Shown here: piece after piece, positions 34,243 to 44,213 of the stretch
Layout: every line of letters begins with the position of its first letter
Numbering within the stretch: the first letter of the stretch is position 1
Source of the DNA: Bacillaceae bacterium
GTDB lineage: Bacteria > Bacillota > Bacilli > JACDOE01
Length of the DNA stretch: 64,000 nucleotides
NCBI GenBank assembly: GCA_017656255.1
Contig: JACDOE010000009.1
Location: 55,286 to 119,285, forward strand
Reading direction: 5' to 3'
Translations under genes and position numbers: made by a program
The notes under the pieces: model-generated
The model's database searches: none
Seen by the model: only the letters and a program-made list of their open reading frames with translations
Told to the model about the DNA's origin: nothing

Positions 34243-35616
34243 TTACACCATCGGCAACCGCAACCCCTTCGGATAAAAATTTTTCACCGTTCCTTTCACT
34301 TCTTTGCCCCATCCCAGTGGAAATCCTTCGATGGTGACCATCAGCCATCCCCGGTCGTCTCCTGTATGGATGGTCTCTCCCCTCAGGTATTTTTTCCAGC
34401 GCTCATCTTCTAAAGAAAGGGGAAGCGTGTGTTTGACGTCTTCCCGTTTTAACGCCATCGCCAGGGCATGATTGGGTTCAAAACGGTTTTTCTTCAGTTC
34501 ACCGAGATGGAGGCCACTCCGGACAACCTTTAATCCTTTCAGTTCAGGGCAATCCGGGGGAAGGGCATATAACCGGCTTCGAATGGTAATCATGGGGCGT
34601 TCGATCACTACATTGAGATAGTCTTTTTCAAATTCACGGTAAAGCTGCAGATCCTGTTTCCTGACACTGGATTTTACCGGTTTAAGTTGGACTGCGGGTG
34701 GGCTGCCGTTTTTTTTCAAAAGAGCCACAAAATGGCCTTCCCCTCTCAGATGGTGGGGCCAGAGACGGGCGGTCCGGGACAGTACCTCCGTTCTGTGTCG
34801 GGACCATCTGACAACCCCGTCCCGGATGCCCGAGGTTTTTGGCACGGGGAGCAGTTCCATGTCAGGATATTTACGGATGAAGGCTTCCATAACCTGCTCA
34901 TTTTCTTCGGGAGAAAAAGTACAGGTGGAATAGACCAGCGTCCCGCCTTCATTTAACATGGCATAAGCGGCATCAAGGATGTCTGATTGCTGCCGGGAAC
35001 AGCGGTCTACGTGATCACAGCTCCAGTAGGTCATCGCTTCGGGGTCCTTGCGGAACATCCCTTCACCGGAACAGGGGGCGTCCACCAGTATTCGGTCAAA
35101 AAAGCCGGGGAACCGCTCGGCCAGTTTTTCCGGTGTCTCATTGGTTACCACAGCGTTGGTGATACCCATTCTTTCAATATTTTCGGAAAGGGCTTTGACC
35201 CGTGCCGGGTGAATTTCATTGGCGACAAGCAGTCCGGTATCGGCCATCAGGGCCGCCAGGTGTGTCGCCTTTCCCCCGGGTGCGGCGCAGAGATCCAGTA
35301 CCTTTTCATGCTTTTGCGGAGCGAGTACCGTCGCGGGAAACATTGCACTGGGTTCCTGCATATAGTAGAGACCGGATTGATGAAAAGGATGCTTTCCTGC
35401 CTGTGCATCGGGATCAATATAGAAACCGTCCGGGCAGAAGGGGACGGGTTCCAGGGGGAAAGGGAACAGATCGTGGCATTCCCCGGGGCTTACTTTCAAG
35501 CGATTGACGCGTAATCCAACTGTTTTTTCCCCATTGAGTGAAGCCCTGAAAGAACCGTATTCATCATCTCCGAGCAGTTTCTTCATTTTATCGACAAATG
35601 CCTGGGGAAGTGGCAT
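34243..35616 (-). CDS. rsmF: RsmB/RsmF-family 16S rRNA (cytosine-C5) methyltransferase
   Basis: 457 residues. The SAM site AAPGGKATHLAA, the catalytic motifs DAPCSGEGMFRKDPEA and YSTCTFSPEENE (two conserved cysteines), and a C-terminal RNA-binding region rich in aromatic and basic residues (GWLMVTIEGFPLGWGKEVKGTVKNFYPKGLRLP) fit the RsmF-like group found in Firmicutes. Methylates cytosine in 16S rRNA. Followed on the same strand by hairpin copy 2. Start ATG 35616 behind AAAGGAGA. Confidence 0.92.
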   Translation of the reverse strand: MPLPQAFVDKMKKLLGDDEYGSFRASLNGEKTVGLRVNRLKVSPGECHDLFPFPLEPVPFCPDGFYIDPDAQAGKHPFHQSGLYYMQEPSAMFPATVLAPQKHEKVLDLCAAPGGKATHLAALMADTGLLVANEIHPARVKALSENIERMGITNAVVTNETPEKLAERFPGFFDRILVDAPCSGEGMFRKDPEAMTYWSCDHVDRCSRQQSDILDAAYAMLNEGGTLVYSTCTFSPEENEQVMEAFIRKYPDMELLPVPKTSGIRDGVVRWSRHRTEVLSRTARLWPHHLRGEGHFVALLKKNGSPPAVQLKPVKSSVRKQDLQLYREFEKDYLNVVIERPMITIRSRLYALPPDCPELKGLKVVRSGLHLGELKKNRFEPNHALAMALKREDVKHTLPLSLEDERWKKYLRGETIHTGDDRGWLMVTIEGFPLGWGKEVKGTVKNFYPKGLRLPMV

Positions 35617-35778
35617 GGTTTAATCTCCTTTCGTGGCGACGTATTCAAACTTCAAATCGTTTATATTATATAGAAAAACGTGACCTTCTTAAAAGGCACC
35701 AGTGATAAAATGGAAAAGGAATTTGGGATCAAAAGTTGAATCGTGTAAAAGTAACAAAGACAGAAAGGTGGCGCAAGC

Positions 35779-37044
35779 ATGAGGCAAGAGCGAGACCCTT
35801 CTCCCATACAGCCCGGGGAGCGTATGCCGGAACTCGACGTGATACGGGGAGTGGCGATTCTGGGGATATTCATTGTTAATATGGCTTTTTTCAGTTACCC
35901 GGTGATTTACCTGAATCAGGTGGGGGAGATATGGTGGCCTGATACCTGGTGGAATCGTATCACCGAGCAGGCAATTGAAATCCTGGCCCAGGGGAAATTT
36001 TACACCATGTTTTCCTTTCTGTTCGGGCTGGGGATGTTCATTTTCATGGAACGAGCGGCACAAAAAGGGGCGAATCCGGTACGGCTGTACGTTCGAAGAC
36101 TCATCATCCTGTTGATGCTGGGGATCATCCATGCCTTCCTGATCTGGTCGGGTGATATTTTACTCACGTATGCGTTGCTGGGTTTTCCGCTGATCCTCTT
36201 TCGGCATGCGGAACAGAAGAAACTTTTGATCGGGGCGCTGGTTATGTTCATGATTCCCGCTGTTATTTACGGATTCTTTTTGTCTGCGATCGATATGATG
36301 GCCGCAACCCCGGAGGGCCGGGAGCAACTGGTAGAAAACCAGCAGTGGTATGAGATAGAGATGAAGGAAGCGGCGGAGCAGGCTTATGACGCCTATGGTG
36401 AGGGAACCTATGCCGATATGACCGCGCAGCGAATCCGGGATCTCTCATTTAAGTACGAATATTTTTATTTTACATTCCCACCCGTTTTTATGATGTTTTT
36501 GCTTGGTATGTATGCCGGAAAAAGGAGAATTTTTCAGGAAAAAGAGCGGCATCTGCCCTTTGTCAAAAAAGTATGGCGATGGAGTCTGGCTGTCGGCACT
36601 GGCAGTCTGCTGGTCTATGTGCCGGGTCAGGAGCATGCTGACTTTGTTCAACCTTCCATGCTGGATTTTGTCGTGCAGCTGGCGAGAATGATCAGTGAAC
36701 CCGCTATCTGTCTGTTTTACATCTCATCGCTATTTCTGATGATGCAAAAAAAGGTCTGGCGTCGTCGATTGTTTCCTATTTCAGCGGTAGGGAGACTGGC
36801 GATCTCCAATTACCTGTTTCAGTCCGTTGTCGCGACCACTCTTTTTTATCATTACGGGTTCGGCCTGTATGGACAGGTGGGACCCTTGATCGGTCTGGTA
36901 GTGACCTTCGTGATTTATGGTTTCCAGCTCGTCCTGAGCCGACTCTGGATGGACAGGTTCAGATACGGCCCGGTGGAATGGCTCTGGCGCAGTCTGACCT
37001 ACGGTAAAATTCAACCGATGAAGGCACGTGTCGATTCGAACTGA
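35779..37044 (+). CDS. DUF418 membrane protein
   Basis: 421 residues with about ten hydrophobic segments. Signature RMPELDVIRGVAILGIFIVNMAFFSYP at the N-terminus, FYTMFSFLFGLGMFIFMERA, and RLAISNYLFQSVVATTLFYHYGFGLYGQVG near the C-terminus. The DUF418 family (YeiB-type) is predicted to be an acyl transfer or transport protein in the membrane; no activity is established for it. AAAGGTGG precedes ATG 35779. Probably monocistronic, with the chromate genes following 82 bases later. Confidence 0.85.
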   Translation: MRQERDPSPIQPGERMPELDVIRGVAILGIFIVNMAFFSYPVIYLNQVGEIWWPDTWWNRITEQAIEILAQGKFYTMFSFLFGLGMFIFMERAAQKGANPVRLYVRRLIILLMLGIIHAFLIWSGDILLTYALLGFPLILFRHAEQKKLLIGALVMFMIPAVIYGFFLSAIDMMAATPEGREQLVENQQWYEIEMKEAAEQAYDAYGEGTYADMTAQRIRDLSFKYEYFYFTFPPVFMMFLLGMYAGKRRIFQEKERHLPFVKKVWRWSLAVGTGSLLVYVPGQEHADFVQPSMLDFVVQLARMISEPAICLFYISSLFLMMQKKVWRRRLFPISAVGRLAISNYLFQSVVATTLFYHYGFGLYGQVGPLIGLVVTFVIYGFQLVLSRLWMDRFRYGPVEWLWRSLTYGKIQPMKARVDSN

Positions 37045-37125
37045 TTATACGGGTATAAGTCATTGATATACCATCGTTATCGCATCCTCCTTAAAAGATG
37101 GTAGAATGAAAATGGGAGGAAGTGT

Positions 37126-37698
37126 TTGTACGTGAGAGATCTTATTCATATTTTTCTTGCCTTTTTACGGGTGGGACTCCTGGGTTATGGCGGTGGACCG
37201 TCATCGATTCCGCTCGTGCACAGGGAAGTGGTTGAAAAATATAGATGGATGGATGATGACGAATTTTCCGATGTCCTGGCCCTGGGAAACACTCTGCCGG
37301 GCCCGATAACGACCAAAATGGCGGGGTATATCGGGTATCGGGTTAAAGGGATCACGGGATGTGTGGTGGGCGTTCTGGCTATGGCCCTGCCCACTGTTTT
37401 TTTAATGATTGGACTGCTCGGGTTGTTGTTGAGTTATAAAGATTCTCCCCGTGTCCATGGGATGACGGCCGCCGTACGACCGGTGGTGGGGGTTATGCTC
37501 GGGGTACTGGCTTACGGGTTTTTCAAGAAAGCCTGGAAAGATTCCGGCATGTTCAGCACAATTTCCATTGCGGCGGTCAGTCTTTTATTGATCGGACTCG
37601 GCGTTCACCCGGCCGTCGTGATGGGTGTGATTCTGATTGTGGCCGTCATCAAAGGATTGTTTGAACGTGATTCGGGACAAAAAGGGGAGCGCACATAA
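37126..37698 (+). CDS. Chromate transporter, N-terminal-type subunit (CHR family)
   Basis: 190 residues, one half of a ChrA transporter: GYGGGPSSIPLVHREVVEKY, LALGNTLPGPITTKMAGYIGYRV and a long hydrophobic stretch, giving about six segments. Short-chain CHR proteins are encoded as adjacent pairs and work as heterodimers in chromate export or sulfate-linked transport. TTG 37126 behind GGGAGGA. The partner starts 4 bases after the stop, so they are co-translated. Confidence 0.85.
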   Translation: MYVRDLIHIFLAFLRVGLLGYGGGPSSIPLVHREVVEKYRWMDDDEFSDVLALGNTLPGPITTKMAGYIGYRVKGITGCVVGVLAMALPTVFLMIGLLGLLLSYKDSPRVHGMTAAVRPVVGVMLGVLAYGFFKKAWKDSGMFSTISIAAVSLLLIGLGVHPAVVMGVILIVAVIKGLFERDSGQKGERT

Positions 37699-37701
37699 GA
37701 C

Positions 37702-38232
37702 ATGATTTACTGGGATTTGTTCGTCGCTTTTTTCATACCGGGCATTATTGGATACGGGGGAGGTCCCGCCTATATTCCCCTGATTCAGAATGAAGTAGTG
37801 AACCATTATCAATGGATGAGCCTGCAGCAATTCGGTGATGTGCTGGCACTGGCAAATGCTCTGCCGGGTCCGATTACCACCAAACTGTCCGGGTTTGTCG
37901 GGTATCAGATGGCCGGGTGGCCGGGGGCCTTTGTCGCCCTGTTTGCCAATACCGCTCCTTCGTTATTTGCGATGGTCTTTTTTCTGGGCCTGCTCAAGCG
38001 TTACCAGCATTCGCCGGCGGTACGGAACATGTCCCGCATGGTTCGACCGGTCGTGGGGGTTTTACTGGCGATCATCACCTTTCAATTTTTCGATAGTTCC
38101 ATTCAGGATATCGGGATTTTACAAACAGCGGTGCTGACGGTGGCCAGTCTGTTTCTGATGGAAAGACTGCGGCTGCATCCGGCCTGGGTCATCCTGGGGT
38201 CTCTGGTTTACGGGTTGCTACTAAACTGGTAA
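37702..38232 (+). CDS. Chromate transporter, second subunit (CHR family)
   Basis: 176 residues, homologous to the preceding protein: GYGGGPAYIPLIQNEVVNHYQWM, LALANALPGPITTKLSGFVGYQM. With its neighbour it should form the heterodimeric short-chain CHR exporter. ATG 37702 is 4 bases from the upstream stop; the ribosome site is inside the first gene's end. A terminator follows 6 bases after its stop. Confidence 0.85.
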   Translation: MIYWDLFVAFFIPGIIGYGGGPAYIPLIQNEVVNHYQWMSLQQFGDVLALANALPGPITTKLSGFVGYQMAGWPGAFVALFANTAPSLFAMVFFLGLLKRYQHSPAVRNMSRMVRPVVGVLLAIITFQFFDSSIQDIGILQTAVLTVASLFLMERLRLHPAWVILGSLVYGLLLNW

Positions 38233-38237
38233 TTCAA

Positions 38238-38283
38238 AACCTCCAGACTTCCGAGGATTTGTTCGAGAGGAGGTTATTTTTTC
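38238..38283 (+). terminator. Terminator of the chromate transporter pair
   Basis: AACCTCC / GGAGGTT, 7-bp outer stem with imperfect inner pairing, then ATTTTTT. Confidence 0.65.
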
Positions 38284-38401
38284 GCTGTTTAGGTGAATTG
38301 GAGAGATAAGAAAACGGTTTTACAAATCTAGAGGCTGATGGGATGAAAGAAATAGTGACGTGTGATCAATATTTAGCAAAAATCAAGGACGAAATATGAA
38401 G

Positions 38402-38577
38402 GAAATTTTTCCCCCTATTCCTTAAAAACATGGGAAAACGAAAATAATAGCGGAAAAGCTTTTCGCTAGGTTTAATACGTTGCATAATATTAAATTGGGA
38501 CAAGTAGCGGAAAAATAGATCCTAAAATTTAAAAATCAAGAAAAACCGGAAGATAGCGGAAAAAAACTTCCGTCATG
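38402..38577. repeat. Dispersed TAGCGGAA hairpin repeat, copy C (degenerate)
   Basis: About 175 bases with three recognisable half-hairpins (at about 38447-38467, 38505-38517 and 38553-38573), spacers TTTAATACGTTGCATAATATTAAATTGGGAC and AAATCAAGAAAAACCGG parallel to copies A and B. It lies between the chromate genes and the convergent Rieske gene. The remainder, up to 38623, has a short TCCGACCTCC tandem. Confidence 0.75.
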
Positions 38578-38623
38578 CAATATTCGCCCTCCGACCTCCG
38601 ACTTCTGATTTCCGACCTCCATT

Positions 38624-39184
38624 TCATCCTTCCCGTTTTACCGGATTTAACATCTGAATAAACACATGGCCGTCCCGGATGTAGGGTTGAAAGACATCGA
38701 GCGGGCGGGGAGGAGGTCCTCCGATATTGTTCCCCTGTTCATCATAATCTCCCCCGTGGCAGGGGCAGTGAAAAGCGATACCCTTTTTCTTCTGTTCCGG
38801 GCTTGCCTCCGGCACCGTACATCCCAGATGCGTACAGATGGGTGACATGATCATAAGGTCCCCCTGTTTGTCCGGGGTAACATAAACGAAACCTTTCATC
38901 GGGATATCGGCCCAGCCGTCTTTAATTGTGGTGTCGTAATCGATTCTTAAGGGGAAAGGCCCTTTTTTGATTTTTTCAACCGGTCCCAGGTCAATCATGG
39001 ATTCGGTAGAGACAGTGGTTTCAGTCTTTCTGGGACTGCAGGCAGACAGAATGAAAGGCAGGCCGGCTCCGGCCATCATCAAACCGGATAAGCCTTTCAC
39101 CGATTTCATCAGGAATTTGCGCCTGTTCCATTTTTCATCGCCCAGTGATTCAAGCAGCGACTTTTTTCCATCTTGCTTCCCCAT
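38624..39184 (-). CDS. Stand-alone Rieske [2Fe-2S] lipoprotein
   Basis: 186 residues. N-terminal twin-arginine signal RRKFLMKSVKGLSGLMMAGAGLPFILSAC ends in a lipobox cysteine, so it is probably a TAT-exported lipoprotein. The Rieske cluster motif CTHLGC and CPCHGG are both present (about 130-155). No cytochrome b or c partner is nearby, unlike the qcrABC operon, so the electron partner is unknown. GGAGAAACACC precedes ATG 39184. Confidence 0.88.
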   Translation of the reverse strand: MGKQDGKKSLLESLGDEKWNRRKFLMKSVKGLSGLMMAGAGLPFILSACSPRKTETTVSTESMIDLGPVEKIKKGPFPLRIDYDTTIKDGWADIPMKGFVYVTPDKQGDLMIMSPICTHLGCTVPEASPEQKKKGIAFHCPCHGGDYDEQGNNIGGPPPRPLDVFQPYIRDGHVFIQMLNPVKREG

Positions 39185-39423
39185 GGTGTTTCTCCGCCTC
39201 CCTCATTTGCGTTTCGGTATTCGTATTTTAACAGAAAAAATAAGAAAAACGGCTGATGTCATCAAATCTTCAAACATTCAGGAACAGGCTTTATATTCTG
39301 GTGATTCCCCTTATTGACAGAAGCATCATACAGCATCTGTCTCTTTTTCTTTCATCTCATTTCAATTTGCGTTATGATGAAGGATGTCACCGATATCGAT
39401 AAAGCAAAGGAAGGAATCAACGC

Positions 39424-40365
39424 ATGAACGCCAGACAATTTTTTACGCATCCCCTTGGTGTCATTACCGCTGCCACCGGAGCTACATTCCTGTGGGGGAG
39501 TGCGTTTCCTTTTGTAAAATTGAGTTATCAAGAACTTCAGATAGAACCAAATGAAATCTATGAACAGATGCTGTTCGCGGGTTACCGTTTTGTGGCCGCG
39601 GCTCTTCTGATTATGATGTTCAGTTATTTTATCAACCGGGGGATTCGCTATCAGAGGGGGTCAGCCCTTCCGCTTTTAAAAATCGGGCTGTTTCAGACCT
39701 TTCTGCAGTATCTGTTCTTCTATATCGGGCTCAGCCACAGTACGGGAATCCGGGGTTCGATCACGGTCTCTTCCATCTCGTTTTTTCAGATTCTGCTGGC
39801 TCATTTTATGTATAAAAATGATTTGCTGAGCACTCGAAAGCTCATCGGGGTGGTAATTGGTTTTACCGGAGTGGTACTGGCCAATATGTCACAGGGCTCG
39901 CTGGAGTTTGTGTTCGGACTCGGTGAGCTGCTTTTGTTGTTTGCCGCTTTTTCCGGTGCACTGGGAAATATTTTGGTCAAGAAGGAGTCGGGAACGTTCG
40001 ATATTCTCTACATCACATCGTTTCAGATGTTTCTCGGCGGACTGGGACTGACGCTGGTCGGGGCCTCTCAGGTCGGCTGGGTTCCGTTTCATTTTAACAT
40101 GAAGGCGGGATGGATGTTTGTCTATCTGTCGTTTCTGTCGGCAGCGGGATTTCTCTTGTGGAATAATGTAATGAAATACAATAAAGTGGGGCGGGTCTCG
40201 ATGTATATGTTTTTAATCCCGGTGTTCGGCGTGTTTTTATCGGCGGTACTTCTGCAGGAAGCGGTTCACGTCATGATTCTGGCCGGATTGATGCTGGTCG
40301 TCGCCGGCATTGTGATCGTCAACCGGGGAGACACAGAGAAGAAGGCAAGTACTCAACAACGTTAA
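39424..40365 (+). CDS. EamA-family drug/metabolite transporter
   Basis: 313 residues with about ten membrane segments and two EamA repeats; GATFLWGSAFPFVKLS at the N-terminus and SYIGLSHSTGIRGSITVSSISFFQILLAHF in the first half. AAAGGAAGGA precedes ATG. The last 4 bases overlap the end of gerAB on the other strand, so both genes terminate in the same place. Substrate unknown. Confidence 0.85.
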   Translation: MNARQFFTHPLGVITAATGATFLWGSAFPFVKLSYQELQIEPNEIYEQMLFAGYRFVAAALLIMMFSYFINRGIRYQRGSALPLLKIGLFQTFLQYLFFYIGLSHSTGIRGSITVSSISFFQILLAHFMYKNDLLSTRKLIGVVIGFTGVVLANMSQGSLEFVFGLGELLLLFAAFSGALGNILVKKESGTFDILYITSFQMFLGGLGLTLVGASQVGWVPFHFNMKAGWMFVYLSFLSAAGFLLWNNVMKYNKVGRVSMYMFLIPVFGVFLSAVLLQEAVHVMILAGLMLVVAGIVIVNRGDTEKKASTQQR

Positions 40366-41450
40366 GCGCCTGATGATGGGGCGCTTTTCTTTTTGCGATT
40401 GACGAACCAGCCACGGATAAAATATAACAGCGGAAGTGACCACATGCCGGCAGTCAATACATAATAACGGATCCATTTTTCATATTCCAGTTTGTTGGTG
40501 TAACTGAACAGGGAGGTGATGAACAGCACGATTCCGGCTCCCAGCGTCACCCAATTCCGGTAATTTTGCACCAGACGTTTCGGCAGCGTTTCAATGGCGG
40601 CGTACAGGAAAAGGGCGGTCCGGACAAAACACCCGAACAGCATCAGAGACAGGCCGTAGACATCAAATCGGTCAATAAACCCGAGGGTGACCATACGCAC
40701 CGAACTAAGTACGGGATAGAGCATGTTGTCCACATGTTCAAATCCGAAAACAGCAACAGTTCCAGCAGCCACACTCAACATCATAATGGTGTTGGCGAAT
40801 GCACCGATCAACAGCAGATACAACAGGCTCCTGCTGTGTGACTTGCGAAAAGACAGCACGGTCAGGGCCAGAAATTCACTCCAGACAGCAATGAGGAGAA
40901 TCGCTCCCATCATAGGTGGGTACCAGCCGTTTTCCAGTATAGGTAGCAGGTGGCGCCATTCACGCTGGGGGGAGAGAAGGACTGTTATGGAGTGTCCGGA
41001 AATCATGATGATCAAAGTCAACAATCCCGCAACCCACGCAATGACCTTAATCCCTTTCATCAGACTGTATATGACCAGAACAATCAATGTGAACCCGAGG
41101 AACCACATAGGGGTTTCAGGGTAAAAACCGGAGTGAAACATATCAAACAGGCTGATCACAGTGATCATGGCCATGACAAAAAAATAGAAAAACCAGATGC
41201 TGTTAAATATTTGACCGAGGATGGGCCCCCATAAATAACGGGACAATTCGGGAAGCGGGCAGTCCTGTTGTAAATTGATCAATTTCCAGGTGAGATAGGC
41301 GGCCAGTAATCCGAAGGGCGTCGCCAGAAAAACGGAAATCCAGGCGTCCCGGCCCGCAATATCCCATAGAATGGAAAGGATAATGACGTGACCGACGATG
41401 GGCAGCGTCATAAACAGAAAGAATAGGGATGTTCTTCGTCTCAGTTGCAT
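40362..41450 (-). CDS. gerAB: Spore germination receptor permease subunit (GerAB type)
   Basis: 362 residues, ten or so membrane segments in the APC-like fold of GerAB/GerBB/GerKB subunits. N-terminal region RRRTSLFFLFMTLPIVGHV, EFLALTVLSFRKSHSRSLLYLLLIG in the middle. The third gene of the receptor operon: the order gerAA-gerAC-gerAB is seen, and it starts 15 bases after the gerAC stop with AGGAGATGATTG upstream. It binds the germinant in the inner spore membrane; the operon should be transcribed in the forespore. Germinant not predictable. Confidence 0.9.
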   Translation of the reverse strand: MQLRRRTSLFFLFMTLPIVGHVIILSILWDIAGRDAWISVFLATPFGLLAAYLTWKLINLQQDCPLPELSRYLWGPILGQIFNSIWFFYFFVMAMITVISLFDMFHSGFYPETPMWFLGFTLIVLVIYSLMKGIKVIAWVAGLLTLIIMISGHSITVLLSPQREWRHLLPILENGWYPPMMGAILLIAVWSEFLALTVLSFRKSHSRSLLYLLLIGAFANTIMMLSVAAGTVAVFGFEHVDNMLYPVLSSVRMVTLGFIDRFDVYGLSLMLFGCFVRTALFLYAAIETLPKRLVQNYRNWVTLGAGIVLFITSLFSYTNKLEYEKWIRYYVLTAGMWSLPLLYFIRGWFVNRKKKSAPSSGA

Positions 41451-41465
41451 ACAATCATCTCCTCA

Positions 41466-42641
41466 TCAGGGAAGGAGTTTAACGTCATTCTTTTTCGGCT
41501 TCGGGCGATTTCGATGCTGGATCAAGCCCATGTTTTGCAGTTGCGTCTGCACCTGGATGTTCACTTCCAGGTTCTTGAACTGCTCATCCCAGTCGTGGTG
41601 CACCTGTTGCCAGTAATGGGGCAATTGTCGGTAAACCTCAACCCCGATCTGGGAAACGTCGGTAACCGGGTCCTGCCTCATGATTTCCAGGGCTTTTTTC
41701 ATCTCACGTTTAATGGTGCGGGCGTAATTATTTTCCAGTTTTTTTAGCATTTTTTCATCCAGGGTTTTGTTTGATTCCCAATCGGCGATGTCAGCCTTTT
41801 CCTGAACCTGGATATCGACAGTCAGTTTTCCATTTTGGATGCGGGGAGAGATTTTGGTTGAACTTTTAAGAACATCAATGGACGCATTACCGTGATCGAC
41901 TTTAACACTTATAATGCCGTCCGGTACTTCGTTATGAAAGCGAAGTAACCCCCGGGTAACGGTGGGATCTGTTATTGACTTAACAAATTTCCCGTCTTTC
42001 AACAGGGCCGTTCCGTCAATATCCACATGGGTCATAGCCGGTTTTTCTTCCGTGTGCATTTTTAGAATTGTGACATAACTGTCCCCTGTCGGACCCAGTG
42101 CCATTTCGGCAAAATCCTTCAAATTCACCGCCGCCATTTCGGATAGATCCTGTTTGATGGTATCCGTACCGGTGGAAAGCCCGAAGGCCGTCATCGGGTC
42201 AAGGGGAGACTGTTGTCCGAGAATCCCATCGGGATCATCGGCTATGTATAAGTAACTGGTCAGGCGAAATTGCTGTTCCCGATATCCATAATCCAGAAGG
42301 GGAAAAAAACCTTCTTCTTTTGCTACTTTCGAATCCACAACCAGTACGCGGGTGTGGGTGAGGTAGAGGCGCCTTTTTAATCCCTTGATCAAGCGGCGAA
42401 TGGCTTCCGGAATGGTCGGTCCGGTACTGGAAATCATGACAAAAGCTTCCGGTGTTTCATTTTTGATCTGGGTTGGCTGCAACACCTGGAAAATGATTTT
42501 ATATTCATCGTCCTCTTTGGTAATAGCGGCTCCGGCCAGAAAAGCGGCTTCTGACAATTCTCTTGAGCTCCAGCAACCGGTCAACGAAAACGACAGGATG
42601 ACAATCAGGAGCATCAGTTTTAACCACTTAGGTTGCTTCAT
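41466..42641 (-). CDS. gerAC: Spore germination receptor lipoprotein (GerAC type)
   Basis: 391 residues. Signal peptide and lipobox LSFSLTGC near residue 22, then GerAC domains with TKEDDEYKIIFQVLQPTQ and the C-terminal KLENNYARTIKREMKKALEIM. This is the membrane-tethered subunit. Follows gerAA with 21 bases between and precedes gerAB. Confidence 0.9.
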   Translation of the reverse strand: MKQPKWLKLMLLIVILSFSLTGCWSSRELSEAAFLAGAAITKEDDEYKIIFQVLQPTQIKNETPEAFVMISSTGPTIPEAIRRLIKGLKRRLYLTHTRVLVVDSKVAKEEGFFPLLDYGYREQQFRLTSYLYIADDPDGILGQQSPLDPMTAFGLSTGTDTIKQDLSEMAAVNLKDFAEMALGPTGDSYVTILKMHTEEKPAMTHVDIDGTALLKDGKFVKSITDPTVTRGLLRFHNEVPDGIISVKVDHGNASIDVLKSSTKISPRIQNGKLTVDIQVQEKADIADWESNKTLDEKMLKKLENNYARTIKREMKKALEIMRQDPVTDVSQIGVEVYRQLPHYWQQVHHDWDEQFKNLEVNIQVQTQLQNMGLIQHRNRPKPKKNDVKLLP

Positions 42642-42662
42642 CAGTTCAGCCTCCGATTTGGA

Positions 42663-44213
42663 CTAATCCGGTTTCCGATGGCGGACTTCTCTTTGCTGCG
42701 GAACCGTTTCCGGTGCCCGTTTCATTTTGCGAAGGGGTGCCCGGACAAAGACATCACGCCAGTTATCCAGGGTTAAAGGTGCAACCGGGGACAGGTAGGG
42801 GACACCGAAAGAATTTAACGAAGCCAGATGAACCAAAAGTGCGAGAACCCCGGCTTCCAGACCGTATAAACCAATCAGTCCTGCCGGAATCAGCATGAGA
42901 AATCGAAGTATCGTGACGGCATCAGCAAACGGTGTCACGATAAACGTGGTAATCCCGGCTACGGCCACGATAATAATGGTCGGGGTTCCGACAATCCCCG
43001 CATTGACAGCTGCCTCTCCCAGAATCAGGGCTCCCACGATGGATACGGCCTGACCAATCGCTCTCGGCATTCGGACCCCGGCTTCTCTTAATATCTCAAA
43101 GGTGACCAGCATCATTACAATTTCCATCAACAGGGGGAAGGGCACCCCTTCCCGGGCCGCTGCGATACTGGCCAACAGTTCTGTCGGCAGCATCTCTTTA
43201 TGAAAGTTCTGTGTCGCCACATAAAAAGCAGGTAACAGGATTGAAATCCAGAATGAAAGATGGCGAATGGTCCTGACAAACGAACTGTAATAGGGTCGGG
43301 AATAGTAATCTTCCGCGCTTTGAAAACCTTCTATAAAGAGATAGGGAACCCAGAGGGCGACAGGAGTTGAATCCACCAGAATCCCGACCCTTCCTTCCAG
43401 AAGTTTTCCGACCAGTCGGTCGGGTTTCTCCGTATTACCGACTGTTGGAAAAATAGATTGTGGCTCATCCTCAATAAATTGTTCGATGTAACCGGATTCC
43501 ACGATCGCTTCGGTGTCGATGGACTCAATTCTTTTGATGACTTCGTCAACGATTTTGGGATCAGCAATGTCTTCTATATAAACCAGGCAGATGTTGGTAA
43601 TTGTTTTTTCCCCTTCTTTAAGCATTTTAAAACGCAGGGCGGGGTCAATGATACGTTTGCGAATCAGGGGTATATTGGTGTCCAGTGCTTCAGTGAATCC
43701 CTCATGAGGTCCCCGGACAACGGGTTCTGACTTGGGTTCTTCAATGTTGCGGGCCTCTACCGCTTTCAAGTCAATATTAAGGGCCTCTTTCTCCCCTTCC
43801 ATGAAGAGGATCAGGGTTCCCTCGAGAATATTGATCACGACCTGTTTCATGTTGTTAACCCGGTTGATTTTCTGGGCGTACAGCAGATGATCGCGTACCG
43901 AATTCAAATTTTTTATCGTTATCTGTTTATTGCTGACCAGCGGTTTGATCACGCTTTGCTGTATCAAATCTTTGTCCAGTATACCGTCAATGCCGACGAT
44001 GACAGCCCGCTTGTCGCTTCCCCCGATATAAATAGAGCGGACAATTAAATCAGGCGGATTGCCGAGAATTGTTTTAATGTATTTGACATTGGTCTTGAGG
44101 TCTCGAATGGGCATATCATCTTTCAGATTATCACGTACAATTGGCTTGCTTTTCCCGTTTTTATTCTTCTGCTTATTTAGCTTACGTTTTTTCCATTTTT
44201 TGAATAAAGACAT
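42663..44213 (-). CDS. gerAA: Spore germination receptor subunit GerAA type
   Basis: 516 residues. Basic cytoplasmic N-terminus (MSLFKKWKKRKLNKQKNKN), then a soluble region (INRVNNMKQVVINILEG) and at the C-terminal half about five membrane segments with GRVGILVDSTPVALWVPYLFIEGFQSAEDYY, REGVPFPLLMEIVMMLV and GAVILGEAAVNAGIVGTPTII-like text (as in GALILGEAAVNAGIVG). First gene of the operon; AAGGAG is 7 bases before ATG 44213. A forespore (sigma-G) promoter was looked for but not found with confidence. Confidence 0.92.
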   Translation of the reverse strand: MSLFKKWKKRKLNKQKNKNGKSKPIVRDNLKDDMPIRDLKTNVKYIKTILGNPPDLIVRSIYIGGSDKRAVIVGIDGILDKDLIQQSVIKPLVSNKQITIKNLNSVRDHLLYAQKINRVNNMKQVVINILEGTLILFMEGEKEALNIDLKAVEARNIEEPKSEPVVRGPHEGFTEALDTNIPLIRKRIIDPALRFKMLKEGEKTITNICLVYIEDIADPKIVDEVIKRIESIDTEAIVESGYIEQFIEDEPQSIFPTVGNTEKPDRLVGKLLEGRVGILVDSTPVALWVPYLFIEGFQSAEDYYSRPYYSSFVRTIRHLSFWISILLPAFYVATQNFHKEMLPTELLASIAAAREGVPFPLLMEIVMMLVTFEILREAGVRMPRAIGQAVSIVGALILGEAAVNAGIVGTPTIIIVAVAGITTFIVTPFADAVTILRFLMLIPAGLIGLYGLEAGVLALLVHLASLNSFGVPYLSPVAPLTLDNWRDVFVRAPLRKMKRAPETVPQQREVRHRKPD

